The translations under genes were made by a program, and so were the position numbers. DNA of 64,000 bases from Pigmentiphaga daeguensis (lineage in GTDB: Bacteria > Pseudomonadota > Gammaproteobacteria > Burkholderiales > Burkholderiaceae_B): contig NZ_BAAAEN010000002.1 of NCBI RefSeq assembly GCF_039523035.1, positions 248,001-312,000 of the forward strand, in the 5' to 3' direction. The notes beneath the pieces were generated by a model, which did not search any database, was not told the DNA's origin, and saw nothing but the letters and a program-made list of their open reading frames with translations. This document shows positions 1-8,015 of the stretch, piece after piece. Positions within the stretch are counted from its first letter, which is position 1, and the number at the start of each line of letters is the position of its first letter.

Positions 1-120
1 CAAGCCCAGGCCCAGGCCGCCGGCGCGGGTGCGGCTCCTGGCGGTGACGCCGGCGGAGCGAAGGCCGACGACAACGTGGTCGACGCCGACTTCAAGGAAG
101 TCAAAAGAGACGACAAGTAA
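1..120 (+). CDS. dnaK: DnaK (Hsp70) chaperone, C-terminal end only
   Basis: The window opens inside a reading frame of 39 codons before a TAA stop. It has the Ala/Gly/Gln-rich linker and the acidic tail typical of the extreme C terminus of DnaK (residues DNVVDADFKEV followed by KRDDK). DnaK is the ATP-driven cytosolic Hsp70 that works with DnaJ and GrpE. The next gene downstream is dnaJ, which is the usual order and supports the call. The N-terminal ATPase and substrate-binding domains lie outside the window. Confidence 0.9.
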   Translation, partial: QAQAQAAGAGAAPGGDAGGAKADDNVVDADFKEVKRDDK

Positions 121-129
121 GCGGTACCC

Positions 130-170
130 GCGGAGCGGCCTACAATGTGGGCCGTTCCGCTTTTCGTTTT
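130..170 (+). terminator. Rho-independent terminator after dnaK
   Basis: An 11-bp stem pairs positions 130-140 (GCGGAGCGGCC) with 150-160 (GGCCGTTCCGC), with one G-U pair and a 9-nt loop. It is followed by TTTTCGTTTT at 161-170. The hairpin and T-run begin 10 nt after the dnaK stop. It should reduce read-through from dnaK into dnaJ. Confidence 0.8.
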
Positions 171-198
171 GACTGCGCTGGTGCAGGCACCGGTGCAG

Positions 199-251
199 GA
201 TTTGGGTAGGCCCCCTGGCTGCCCCGCGACGTCAGGGGGCCTACCCAAATC
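199..251. repeat. Perfect 19-bp inverted repeat between dnaK and dnaJ
   Basis: Positions 199-217 and 233-251 are exact reverse complements over 19 bp, separated by a 15-nt loop. There is no T-run after the right arm, so it is not a standard intrinsic terminator, and a conventional terminator already lies upstream at 130-170. It sits 74 nt before the dnaJ start. It could be a second transcription barrier, an RNA-stability element, a protein-binding palindrome or a dispersed repeat. No other copy was seen in the window. Confidence 0.75.
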
Positions 252-325
252 CGTCAATAGCACGCAACCGCTATTCACCAGAGATATTGCCGGCCTCGTG
301 AAAACGGGCCACCGAAGAAAGAACC

Positions 326-1447
326 ATGTCCACCAAACGCGATCTGTATGAAGTCCTCGGCGTTGCCCGCACCGCCACCGAGGAAGAAATCAAGAAGGCC
401 TACCGCAAGCTGGCCATGAAGTACCACCCCGACCGCAACCCCGGCTCCAAGGAAGCGGAAGAGAAGTTCAAAGAGGTCAAGTACGCCTACGAGATCCTCT
501 GCGAAGCCGAGAAGCGCGATGCCTACGACCGCTACGGCCATGCCGGCGTCGATGCGGCGGCCGCGGGCGGCATGGGCGGCGGGGCGGGGGGCTTCGCCGA
601 CGCGTTCGGCGACATCTTCGGCGAGATATTCGGCGGCGGCCGCCAGCGCGGCGGCGCCCAGATGTACCGCGGCGCCGACCTGAAATACAGCATGGAAATC
701 ACGCTGGAGCAGGCCGCCACCGGCTTCGACACCGAGATCCGCGTCCCCAGCTGGGACAACTGCGACACCTGCCACGGCTCCGGCGCCAAGCCCGGCACCC
801 AGCCCAAGACCTGCCACACCTGCGGCGGTACCGGCGCGGTGCGCATGCAGCAGGGCTTCTTCAGCGTCCAGCAGACCTGCCCGACCTGCCACGGCACGGG
901 CAAGGTCATCCCCGATCCGTGCACGGCCTGCGACGGCGTCGGCAAGGTCCGCCGCAACAAGACCCTGCAGGTCAAGATCCCGGCCGGCATCGACGACGGC
1001 ATGCGCATCCGCTCCTCCGGCAACGGCGAGCCCGGCGTCAACGGCGGTCCTTCGGGCGACCTCTACGTCGAGATCCACATCAAGCCGCACGGCATCTTCC
1101 AGCGCGACGGCGACGACCTGCACTGCGAGCTGACCATTCCGTTCACCACCGCGGCACTGGGCGGGGACCTGGAAGTGCCCACGCTGGGCGGCCGCGGCGA
1201 GATCAGCATCCCGGAAGGCACGCAGTCGGGCAAGGTCTTCCGCCTGCGCGGCAAGGGCATACGCGGCGTGCGCTCCAGCTATCCGGGCGACCTCTATTGC
1301 CACGTCGTGCTCGAGACCCCGGTGCGCCTGAACGACAGGCAGAAGCAGATGCTGCGCGACTTCGAGGCTTCGCTAAGCGAAGGCGGCGACAAGCATTCTC
1401 CGCAGAGCAAGTCGTGGACGGACAGGGTGAAGGAGTTCTTCAGCTGA
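326..1447 (+). CDS. dnaJ: Molecular chaperone DnaJ (Hsp40)
   Basis: DnaJ delivers unfolded proteins to DnaK and stimulates its ATPase in the cytosol. The 373-residue product has the complete type-I architecture. The J domain is at about 1-70 with the HPD motif at 34-36. A Gly/Phe-rich linker runs from about 75 to 110. Four zinc-finger repeats of CxxCxGxG type lie at about 146-206 (CDTCHGSG, CHTCGGTG, CPTCHGTG, CTACDGVG). The beta-sandwich substrate-binding domains follow. Length is normal for the family. The gene follows dnaK but is separated from it by a terminator and a perfect inverted repeat, so it may be transcribed partly from its own promoter. Confidence 0.98.
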   Translation: MSTKRDLYEVLGVARTATEEEIKKAYRKLAMKYHPDRNPGSKEAEEKFKEVKYAYEILCEAEKRDAYDRYGHAGVDAAAAGGMGGGAGGFADAFGDIFGEIFGGGRQRGGAQMYRGADLKYSMEITLEQAATGFDTEIRVPSWDNCDTCHGSGAKPGTQPKTCHTCGGTGAVRMQQGFFSVQQTCPTCHGTGKVIPDPCTACDGVGKVRRNKTLQVKIPAGIDDGMRIRSSGNGEPGVNGGPSGDLYVEIHIKPHGIFQRDGDDLHCELTIPFTTAALGGDLEVPTLGGRGEISIPEGTQSGKVFRLRGKGIRGVRSSYPGDLYCHVVLETPVRLNDRQKQMLRDFEASLSEGGDKHSPQSKSWTDRVKEFFS

Positions 1448-1470
1448 TATCGGACCGGACGACCGGACGT

Positions 1471-2436
1471 TCAGCGCACCCGGTTGCGCAGGCCGGCCCG
1501 GTCGCCGCTGGCCCAGGCACGCGCGTTGTGCGCGATGAGCGGCAGCACCTGGTCGGCATAACGGTCCGACTCGCCGCCGATGTGCGGCGTGATCAACAGC
1601 CTGGGTACCGACCACAAGGGATCGTCTTCAGGCAGGGGCTCGCGTTCGAATACGTCCAGCGCGGCGCCTGCCAGCCTGTCGCCGCGAAGTGCGTCCACGA
1701 GCGCGGCGGTATCGCATAGCGCCGCGCGCGCCAGGTTGATGAGGAAGGCGCCGGGTTTCATCGCCGCCAGCACGGCGGCGTCCACCAATCCCCGGGTTGC
1801 CTGGGTCAGGGGGGCCAGGAGCACCAGGAAGTCCGCTTGCGCAGCCACGTCGCGCAGCGTGCCATGGGCGTGCACCCGGTCGAAGCCCGCCACCTGGCGA
1901 GGGCTCGCCGACACCGCCAGCGTATGCATGCCCAGCGCCTGGCACTTGATTGCCAGTTCGCTGGCTATCAAGCCCGTTCCCACTACCGCGAGCGTCTTGC
2001 CGTGCAGCAGCGGCTGGCGTCGGCGCTGCCAGCGGCGTGCGCGTTGGTCCGCCAGGATGGACGGGAGATCGCGCGCCAGGGCGAGCATCAGCGTCAAGGC
2101 CATTTCCGAGACGGCCGGGCCGTGGATGCCGTGTGCCGACGTCAACGCCACGTCCGGCGGCAGGTCCGGATGGTCCGCGATACCATCCACGCCGGAGGAC
2201 AAGGCCTGCAGCCACTGCAACCGGGGCAAGGCACGCAGCAAGCCATGGTTCAACGCGCTGGCGAAACACGCCAGTGCCGTGGCCTGCCGAGCCGAATCGG
2301 GTATCGGCTGGTTCGGGCCAATCCAGTCGAACGCGAGATCCGGCAGGCGCCGGGTCAGTTCCCGCGCATAGTATTGGCCATCGGCGTTGACGATGAGCAG
2401 CCGGAAATCGTCCGTGGATGCAGGGGACGTCCGCAT
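1471..2436 (-). CDS. D-isomer-specific 2-hydroxyacid dehydrogenase
   Basis: This is a 321-residue NAD(P)-dependent dehydrogenase that should interconvert a 2-hydroxyacid and its 2-oxoacid in the cytosol. The family's catalytic triad is visible as Arg237 (INLARAAL), Glu266 (DVFEREP) and His285 (TPHIGG). The nucleotide-binding loop is GTGLIA at about 153-158, with Ala where many members have the third Gly. The gene starts 4 bp after the stop of the upstream Bug receptor and lies two genes downstream of a class II aldolase, so all three probably form one operon for uptake and breakdown of a hydroxy- or oxo-acid. The GhrA/glyoxylate-reductase-like subgroup is possible. The exact substrate cannot be read from sequence. 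Confidence 0.88.
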   Translation of the reverse strand: MRTSPASTDDFRLLIVNADGQYYARELTRRLPDLAFDWIGPNQPIPDSARQATALACFASALNHGLLRALPRLQWLQALSSGVDGIADHPDLPPDVALTSAHGIHGPAVSEMALTLMLALARDLPSILADQRARRWQRRRQPLLHGKTLAVVGTGLIASELAIKCQALGMHTLAVSASPRQVAGFDRVHAHGTLRDVAAQADFLVLLAPLTQATRGLVDAAVLAAMKPGAFLINLARAALCDTAALVDALRGDRLAGAALDVFEREPLPEDDPLWSVPRLLITPHIGGESDRYADQVLPLIAHNARAWASGDRAGLRNRVR

Positions 2437-2440
2437 GGCA

Positions 2441-3412
2441 TCAGTCCGTGCTGATCTTCGCCGCCGAGATCAGCGGCCCGTAGGACTGCTGTTCGCTTTC
2501 GATGCGGGCCCGTACCGCGCTGGCGGTGGACGGCGCGGCTTCCTGGCCGAGCGCGTTCAGTGCCTGCCGGGCTTCCGGTGTCGCCAGCCACGCCCGGATT
2601 TCATCGCCAAGCTTGTCGATGATCGCGCTCGGCGTGCGCGCCGGGGCGTAGAGCGCGAACCACGTTTCCAGCTCATAGCCGGGGAAGCCCAGTTCGGCCA
2701 GGGTCGGCACGTCCGGATACATGCTGGAGCGTTGCAGCGACGTGGCAGCCAGAACCTTGATGCGGCCCGACTTGCCGAATCCTCCCAACGCGGCCTGGTC
2801 CAGCATGGCCAGCGGCGTGCGTCCCGACACCACGTCGGCGATCGCGGGGGCAAAGCCCTTGTAGGGTACGTGGTTGAGCCGCACGTCGGCCCGCTGGGCA
2901 AGCAGTTCCATGCCAAGGTGGGCGGAGCCGCCAATGGCATTGGACGCATACGACAGCGCGCCGGGCTTGGCCCGCGCCATGGCGAGCATCTCGTCCAGCG
3001 TATTGGCGCCGAGTTCGGCCGACACGCAAAGAAGGTATGGGCCCTTGGACAGCATGCTGATGGGGGCGAAGTCGGCCCGGACATCGTAGGGTACCTGCTT
3101 GCTGGTGAGCGGGATCAGGGACATGGTCGAACCGCCCGTCATCAGCAGCGTGTAGCCATCGGGGGCGGCCCGCGCGACCGCTTGCGCGGCGATCACGGTA
3201 TTGCCACCGGAGCGCGATTCGACCAGCACGGGCTGGCCCAGGGTTTTTTCCAGGCGCTGGGCAAGCAGGCGGGACAAGCCGTCCGCACCGCCTCCCGGCG
3301 CGTACGGAATGATGATGCGTATCGGCCTGTCGGGATAGGCGTGGGCGGGCATGGCCGCCAGGGCCAGCGCGGCGGCCAGGCCGGCGAACAGATAGCGGCA
3401 ACGATGGAACAT
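2441..3412 (-). CDS. Bug-family (TctC-like) periplasmic solute receptor
   Basis: This is a 323-residue secreted binding protein of the tripartite tricarboxylate transporter (TTT) type. An N-terminal signal peptide with hydrophobic core is followed by AHA and cleavage. The Bug signature motifs follow, including the early YPDRPIRIIIPYAPGG stretch, the AAPDGYTLL motif and a C-terminal PDVPTLAELGFPGYE element. Such proteins bind carboxylates or similar small molecules in the periplasm. No tctA/tctB genes are adjacent, so it is an orphan receptor that would share a membrane component or have a sensing role. It lies between the class II aldolase and the 2-hydroxyacid dehydrogenase in one operon, so the ligand may be their substrate. 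Confidence 0.93.
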   Translation of the reverse strand: MFHRCRYLFAGLAAALALAAMPAHAYPDRPIRIIIPYAPGGGADGLSRLLAQRLEKTLGQPVLVESRSGGNTVIAAQAVARAAPDGYTLLMTGGSTMSLIPLTSKQVPYDVRADFAPISMLSKGPYLLCVSAELGANTLDEMLAMARAKPGALSYASNAIGGSAHLGMELLAQRADVRLNHVPYKGFAPAIADVVSGRTPLAMLDQAALGGFGKSGRIKVLAATSLQRSSMYPDVPTLAELGFPGYELETWFALYAPARTPSAIIDKLGDEIRAWLATPEARQALNALGQEAAPSTASAVRARIESEQQSYGPLISAAKISTD

Positions 3413-3502
3413 GCCTGTCTCCTTGCGCGCGGCTCTTGCCGCGCTGCGTTTTTGTCGTGAGGCCGGCGCGCGCCGGTGGCGGGCCGGATGCGATGGGGTG
3501 AA

Positions 3503-4294
3503 TCAAGTGCGATAGGACGGATCCTTGCGGTCCAGCATGCGCAAGAGCGCGGGCCATTCGAGGTTGCCCAGGGGACTGACGGTTCCGTCCGAGCGGACCG
3601 TGCCGGGCGGACGGAAGCCGGCCGCGGAGATCTTGTCGGCCAGGGCGGAGTCGGGAAGGGTCAATTCCTGGCCGCTGGCCAGTGCATCGACCTGGGCCTG
3701 CATCGCCATTTCCAGGTGCCACATCATCGCGAAGGCCTGGCCGATGCTTGCTCCGGCCACCAGCGTGCCGTGGTTGCGCAGGATCATGACCGGCTTGTCG
3801 CCCAGGTCGGCGGTCAGGCGTTCGCGTTCGGCGATCTGGTTGGCCAGTCCTTCGCTGTCATGGTAGGCAACCTTGCCGTGGAACAGCATGGCGTGCTGGG
3901 TCAACGGCAGCAGTCCGCACTTCATCGCCGACACGGCCATGCCGGCCCGGGTATGGGCGTGGATGACGCAGCGCGCATCCGGACGCGCGGCATGGACGGC
4001 ACTGTGGATGACGAATCCGGCACGATGGACGGGATGCTGCGTGGGTTCGACGACGTTGCCGTCGATGTCGATCTTGACGAGGTTCGAGGCGCAGACCTCG
4101 TCGAACATCAGCCCGAAGGGGTTGAGCAGGAAGTGTTCCTCGGCACCCGGCACGCGCGCCGAGATGTGCGTATAGATGAGATCGGTCCACCCGTAGTGGG
4201 CATGGAGCCGGTAGCAGGCGGCCAGGTCCACGCGCATCTGCCATTCTTCGGCGTGGGGCACGGGGCGGGAGGAGGAGGGGGTATCGGTCCGCAT
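3503..4294 (-). CDS. Class II aldolase/adducin-family protein
   Basis: This 263-residue cytosolic metalloenzyme belongs to the family of fuculose-1-phosphate aldolase and related decarboxylases. The zinc ligands are visible as the HAH pair (His112, His114) and His175 in RNHGTLVAG. The frame stays open upstream to 4423, but those 43 residues look non-coding, and family alignment favours the ATG at 4294. It is the first gene of a probable operon with a Bug receptor and a D-2-hydroxyacid dehydrogenase, and is divergent from a LysR regulator. Aldol cleavage or decarboxylation followed by reduction or oxidation of an oxo-acid is the likely pathway logic. The substrate is unknown. Confidence 0.88.
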   Translation of the reverse strand: MRTDTPSSSRPVPHAEEWQMRVDLAACYRLHAHYGWTDLIYTHISARVPGAEEHFLLNPFGLMFDEVCASNLVKIDIDGNVVEPTQHPVHRAGFVIHSAVHAARPDARCVIHAHTRAGMAVSAMKCGLLPLTQHAMLFHGKVAYHDSEGLANQIAERERLTADLGDKPVMILRNHGTLVAGASIGQAFAMMWHLEMAMQAQVDALASGQELTLPDSALADKISAAGFRPPGTVRSDGTVSPLGNLEWPALLRMLDRKDPSYRT

Positions 4295-4309
4295 GAATTC
4301 CTGAGCGTG

Positions 4310-4356
4310 TTCAATATGGCGAGGCGCTCCGGCCGCGCTTGGGATAGAGTATTGAA
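4310..4356. promoter_or_regulatory. Separated inverted repeat in divergent LysR/aldolase promoter
   Basis: TTCAATA at 4310-4316 and TATTGAA at 4350-4356 are exact reverse complements, 33 bp apart. They lie in the 121-bp gap between the divergent aldolase and LysR genes. They could be half-sites for the LysR product, but the spacing is not the classical T-N11-A arrangement. Confidence 0.3.
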
Positions 4357-4415
4357 TCGCCTGGTCGCGCCAAAGCCAATCAAAACATTTTGTTCGAATC
4401 TTGAGAAAAATCTGA

Positions 4416-5336
4416 ATGAGCATCGAGACCCAGTTGAGCCTGCGGCAACTGCGGGCTTTCGTCGCCGTCTACAGGTTCGGCAAGCTCGCGACCGCCGCGA
4501 GCCGCCTTTCCGTGACCGAATCGGCGGTCAGCACCATGCTCAGACAGATGGAGTCCACGTTGAACCTGCGGTTGTTCGACCGCACCTCGCGGTCGCTGGT
4601 GCCGACCCAGGCCGCCCAGGAGATCATCGCCACCGCCGAACGCATACTGGGCGACGTGGCCTGGCTGGGCACGCGGATGGAAGACCTGGGCGACCGCCGT
4701 ATCGGCCGCGTCCACGTGGCGGTCACCGCCACCGTGGGCAGCGTCCTGATGCCGGGCGTGGTGCGGCGTTTTCGCGACGCCTATCCCGGCGTGCAACTGG
4801 TGCTGGACGATTGCGCGCCGGACCAGTTCCTGGCCAGGGTGCTGTCCGAGCCCGTGGATTTCGGCATCGGCACGCCGGAGCGCGAGGACGCCCTGCTGAT
4901 ATCCCGGGTGCTGCTGCGCGATCACCTGTGCCTGGTATGCGCGACGGACCATCCGTTGGCGGGCCGCCGCCAGGTGCGCTGGCGTGACCTCGCCCGGGAG
5001 CCGGTCATAGCCGTGCGGCAGGGGTTGGCCTATGGCATGCGCGGCCGGATGGAGGCGGCCGCGGCCAGTGCCGGCATCGCGCTCAACGTCGTGCACGAGG
5101 TCAATTTCCTGTCCTCGGCATTCTGGATGGCGGCCAGCGGGCTGGGCGTGTCGATCTGGGCATCGGCGCTGGCGGGAGGCATGCGCTACGAGAATCTGAC
5201 GCGCTGCCGGCTGGTGGGCCCGCGGGTACCGATGGATTTTTCGCTGGTGCATAAACGGGGCCGGAGCCTGTCGCCGGCCGCCGAAGCCTTCGTGGAAATC
5301 GCGCGCGACGAACTCGCGGGCATGGATACCCTCTAG
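4416..5336 (+). CDS. LysR-family transcriptional regulator
   Basis: The 306-residue product has an N-terminal winged helix-turn-helix at about residues 7-66 (LRQLRAFVAV onward, with SAVSTMLRQMESTL as recognition helix). A periplasmic-binding-protein-like effector domain follows from about 90. LysR proteins bind divergent promoters and respond to a pathway metabolite. The gene is transcribed away from the aldolase-Bug-dehydrogenase operon with a 121-bp shared promoter region, so it most likely controls that operon. The start ATG at 4416 gives the normal family length. Confidence 0.92.
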   Translation: MSIETQLSLRQLRAFVAVYRFGKLATAASRLSVTESAVSTMLRQMESTLNLRLFDRTSRSLVPTQAAQEIIATAERILGDVAWLGTRMEDLGDRRIGRVHVAVTATVGSVLMPGVVRRFRDAYPGVQLVLDDCAPDQFLARVLSEPVDFGIGTPEREDALLISRVLLRDHLCLVCATDHPLAGRRQVRWRDLAREPVIAVRQGLAYGMRGRMEAAAASAGIALNVVHEVNFLSSAFWMAASGLGVSIWASALAGGMRYENLTRCRLVGPRVPMDFSLVHKRGRSLSPAAEAFVEIARDELAGMDTL

Positions 5337-5375
5337 GGCCTGTGCGAGCCTCCTTTTGGCGTGAACAGGTCCTAG
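5333..5375. terminator. Hairpin shared by two convergent LysR genes
   Basis: CTAGGGCCTGT at 5333-5343 pairs with ACAGGTCCTAG at 5365-5375, with one mismatch that becomes a G-U pair in RNA. The arms contain the stop codons of both convergent LysR genes. There is no T-run. A bidirectional termination or RNA-end function is an inference. Confidence 0.45.
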
Positions 5376-6250
5376 GCAGCGCTTCCGCCGCGCAGGTCCA
5401 GCGGCCGCAAGGTGGACTTCAGCCCGTCGTAGACCTGGCGCAGCACCGGGTTCAGCGAGTCCGGGCGCATCCAGAGGTAGTAGCTCACGTCGGGCAGCCG
5501 GGGCAGGCCGTCCTTCTCGCCCAGCACCCGCATATCGGGCCCCAGCAGTTCCACCGAGCGGGCGGTCACGCCCAGGCCGGCCCGTATCGCAGCCTTGATG
5601 CCTATCATGTGCGGCGCGAGGTAGGCCGTGCGCCATGACATCCTGGCCGCATCGAGCGCAGTCAGCGCGATGCGGCGGTACAGGCTGTGTTCGTCCGCGA
5701 TGATCAGCGGCACCGGCTTGCCGGGTTCGAAGACGTAGTCCGCCGAGCATAGCCAGACCGTGGGCGAGGTGCGCAGCACCATGCCTTCCAGCGCCGGATC
5801 CTCGCGCGTCGAGACCGTCAGGTCCAGTTCGCCCATGCGCAGCGACTCCATCAGGAAAGGGCTGCGGCCCACGTGGATCTCCATCTGCAGCCTGGGGGAG
5901 AGCCGCGCGATGTTCGCCAGCAGCGGCGGCAGGATGCTGTCGGCCACATCCTGCGGCGAGCCCACGCGCAGCGAGCCGGTCAGCTCACGGTCTTTCAGGG
6001 CTCGCCACGCTTCGTCGTTGATGGCGATCATGTGCTTGGCGTAGTCCAGCAGCCTGCGCCCGTGCGCCGTCAGGCGCTTGTAGCGTCCGGCCTTCTCGAA
6101 CAGCGGCACGCCCGCCTGCGCTTCCAGGCGCTGCATCTGCTGGGTCAGCGCCGCCTGCGTGCGGTGTGTCTTCTCGGCGGCCGCGAGGTAGGTCTCGTGT
6201 TCCGCGATCGCCACCAGGGTGCGCAACTGCGTCAGGTCGAAATTCTTCAT
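5372..6250 (-). CDS. LysR-family transcriptional regulator of the rhodanese/TTT operon
   Basis: This 292-residue LysR protein has its HTH at about 4-63 (DLTQLRTLVAIAEHETYLAAA, recognition segment QAALTQQMQRLE) and an effector domain after it. It is divergent from the rhodanese-TctCBA operon. The start codon is overlapped by a perfect ATATAAG-N5-CTTATAT palindrome containing T-N11-A, the classical LysR operator, so autorepression and control of the divergent operon are likely. The effector may be the transported compound or a sulfur metabolite, which is inference. Confidence 0.93.
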   Translation of the reverse strand: MKNFDLTQLRTLVAIAEHETYLAAAEKTHRTQAALTQQMQRLEAQAGVPLFEKAGRYKRLTAHGRRLLDYAKHMIAINDEAWRALKDRELTGSLRVGSPQDVADSILPPLLANIARLSPRLQMEIHVGRSPFLMESLRMGELDLTVSTREDPALEGMVLRTSPTVWLCSADYVFEPGKPVPLIIADEHSLYRRIALTALDAARMSWRTAYLAPHMIGIKAAIRAGLGVTARSVELLGPDMRVLGEKDGLPRLPDVSYYLWMRPDSLNPVLRQVYDGLKSTLRPLDLRGGSAA

Positions 6251-6267
6251 ATAAGAAATGCTTATAT
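6249..6267. promoter_or_regulatory. LysR-type operator overlapping a lysR start codon
   Basis: ATATAAG at 6249-6255 and CTTATAT at 6261-6267 form a perfect 7-bp inverted repeat with a 5-nt spacer. The inner part is T-N11-A, the consensus LysR box. It covers the first bases of the LysR coding sequence ending at 6250 and lies about 150 bp upstream of the rhodanese gene. Confidence 0.7.
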
Positions 6268-6414
6268 TTTAGGGTCGATTTCTAAATTGTGCTGGGTGTG
6301 CTCGCTGCATAGACTGTGGGTCGGTCAAAAGAAATTATAAGTTTCCAAGATAGTTTTATCGAGGTCACCCAGGCCGGATGCGGGATCGACCGGCTTCATC
6401 CACAGATATCTCTC

Positions 6415-7998
6415 ATGAGCAAAACCATCACCGCAGGGCAAGCGAAACAATGGCTGGACGAAGGCGGAGAGATCGCCTTCCTGGACGTGCGCGAGCACGG
6501 GCAGTACGGCGAAGAGCATCCTTTCTTCGTCGTGTCGGTTCCCTACAGCAGGCTGGAGCTGGACGTCGAGCGCCTGGTGCCGCGCAAGACCGTTCCCGTC
6601 GTGCTGCTGGACGACGGCGATGGCGTGGCCGAACGCGCCGCCGCGCGGCTGGAGGCGGTGGGCTATGGCCACATGCACGTGCTGCGCGGCGGCGCGGCCG
6701 CCTGGAAGGCCGCCGGCTACGGGATGTTCCAGGGCGTGCACCTGCCGTCCAAGACCTTCGGCGAACTGGTGGAGCATGCCTATCACACGCCCCGGCTCCA
6801 GGCCCCGGAACTGGCCGCCATGCAGGCGCGGGGGGAAGCGGTGGTGGTCCTGGACGGCCGTCCCGTGGACGAATTCCGCAAGATGAACATCCCGGGCGCG
6901 GTCTGCTGCCCCAACGGCGAACTGGCGCTGCGCATCCACGCGCTGGTGCCGGATGACCGCACGCCCGTGGTGATCAATTGCGCCGGCCGTACGCGCAGCA
7001 TCATCGGCGCGCAGACCCTGATCAACATCGGCATTCCCAATCCCGTCTATGCCCTGGAGAACGGTACGCAGGGCTGGTATCTGAACGACCTGGCGCTGGA
7101 GCACGGCAACGACAGGCGCTATCCGCAGGTGGACGCGGCGGCGCCGGACTTGAAGGCGCGGCGGGACAGGGCCCGGGAGTTGGCCGGCCGGCACGGCGTC
7201 GCCGAGGTCGACGCGGCGACGCTGGCCGGCTGGATGCGCCAGGAGGATCGCACCACGTTCCTGCTGGACGTGCGCACCGGCGAGGAGTTCGCCGCCGGTT
7301 CGCTGCCTGGCGCCCAGCACGCGCCGGGCGGCCAGCTCCTGCAGGGCACCGATCTGTACGTGGGAGTCAAGGGCGCCCGGCTGGTGGTGACGGACGACGA
7401 CGGCATCCGCGCGCGGGTGGTGGCGAGCTGGCTGGCCCAGATGGGGCGTGAAATCCATGTGCTGCCCCCCGAAGAATGGACCCGCGCGGGCGCGGCGCTG
7501 CCGCCGCCGGCGCCGGCGGTCGCCGTGCAGGGCCTGCCGCTGGTGGGCCCGGCGGAACTGGCCGCCCTGGTGGCCGCGGGCCAGGTGCAGATCCTGGACG
7601 TCCGCGCCAGCATGGCCTACCGCCAGGCGCATATCGCGGGGGCGCGCTGGGCCATCCGTCCGCGCATGGCGGGCCTGGCAGGCACGGGGGCGGGCGCGCT
7701 GGTGCTGGTGGCGGCCAGCGCCGAGCTGGCCGCGCTGGCCGCGGGCGAGCTGCCCGAAGCGCTCCGCGCCGGGGCGCGCGCGCTGGTCGCGCCGGTTGCG
7801 CAGTGGCGGGAGGCGGGGCTGGCGGTCGAGGCCACGCCCGATACGCCGCGCGATGCAGACTGCATCGATTTTCTTTTCTTCGTCCACGACAGGCACGACG
7901 GCAACAAGGAGGCCGCCCGGCGCTATCTCGCCTGGGAAACGGGCCTGATCGGACAGCTCGACGCACAAGAGCGGGGCGCATATCGCATCTCGCCATGA
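6415..7998 (+). CDS. Protein with four tandem rhodanese domains, one with active-site Cys
   Basis: This 527-residue protein has no signal peptide and is probably cytosolic. Four rhodanese folds can be followed at about 1-110, 115-235, 262-362 and 375-490, each with its own LDVR- or LDGR-type motif. Only the second keeps the persulfide-forming Cys (Cys189 in INCAGRTRS). The equivalent loops are DDGDGV at 66-71, TDDDGIR at 326-332 and VAASAE at 432-437. A single-site sulfurtransferase with three structural or regulatory domains is the best reading. The ATG at 6415 matches the beginning of domain 1. An in-frame upstream start at 6316 is less likely, and no clear Shine-Dalgarno is visible. It is the first gene of an operon with tctC, tctB and tctA, linking sulfur transfer to carboxylate uptake. 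Confidence 0.88.
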   Translation: MSKTITAGQAKQWLDEGGEIAFLDVREHGQYGEEHPFFVVSVPYSRLELDVERLVPRKTVPVVLLDDGDGVAERAAARLEAVGYGHMHVLRGGAAAWKAAGYGMFQGVHLPSKTFGELVEHAYHTPRLQAPELAAMQARGEAVVVLDGRPVDEFRKMNIPGAVCCPNGELALRIHALVPDDRTPVVINCAGRTRSIIGAQTLINIGIPNPVYALENGTQGWYLNDLALEHGNDRRYPQVDAAAPDLKARRDRARELAGRHGVAEVDAATLAGWMRQEDRTTFLLDVRTGEEFAAGSLPGAQHAPGGQLLQGTDLYVGVKGARLVVTDDDGIRARVVASWLAQMGREIHVLPPEEWTRAGAALPPPAPAVAVQGLPLVGPAELAALVAAGQVQILDVRASMAYRQAHIAGARWAIRPRMAGLAGTGAGALVLVAASAELAALAAGELPEALRAGARALVAPVAQWREAGLAVEATPDTPRDADCIDFLFFVHDRHDGNKEAARRYLAWETGLIGQLDAQERGAYRISP

Positions 7999-8015
7999 CA
8001 CCTGAGGAGGAAAGC

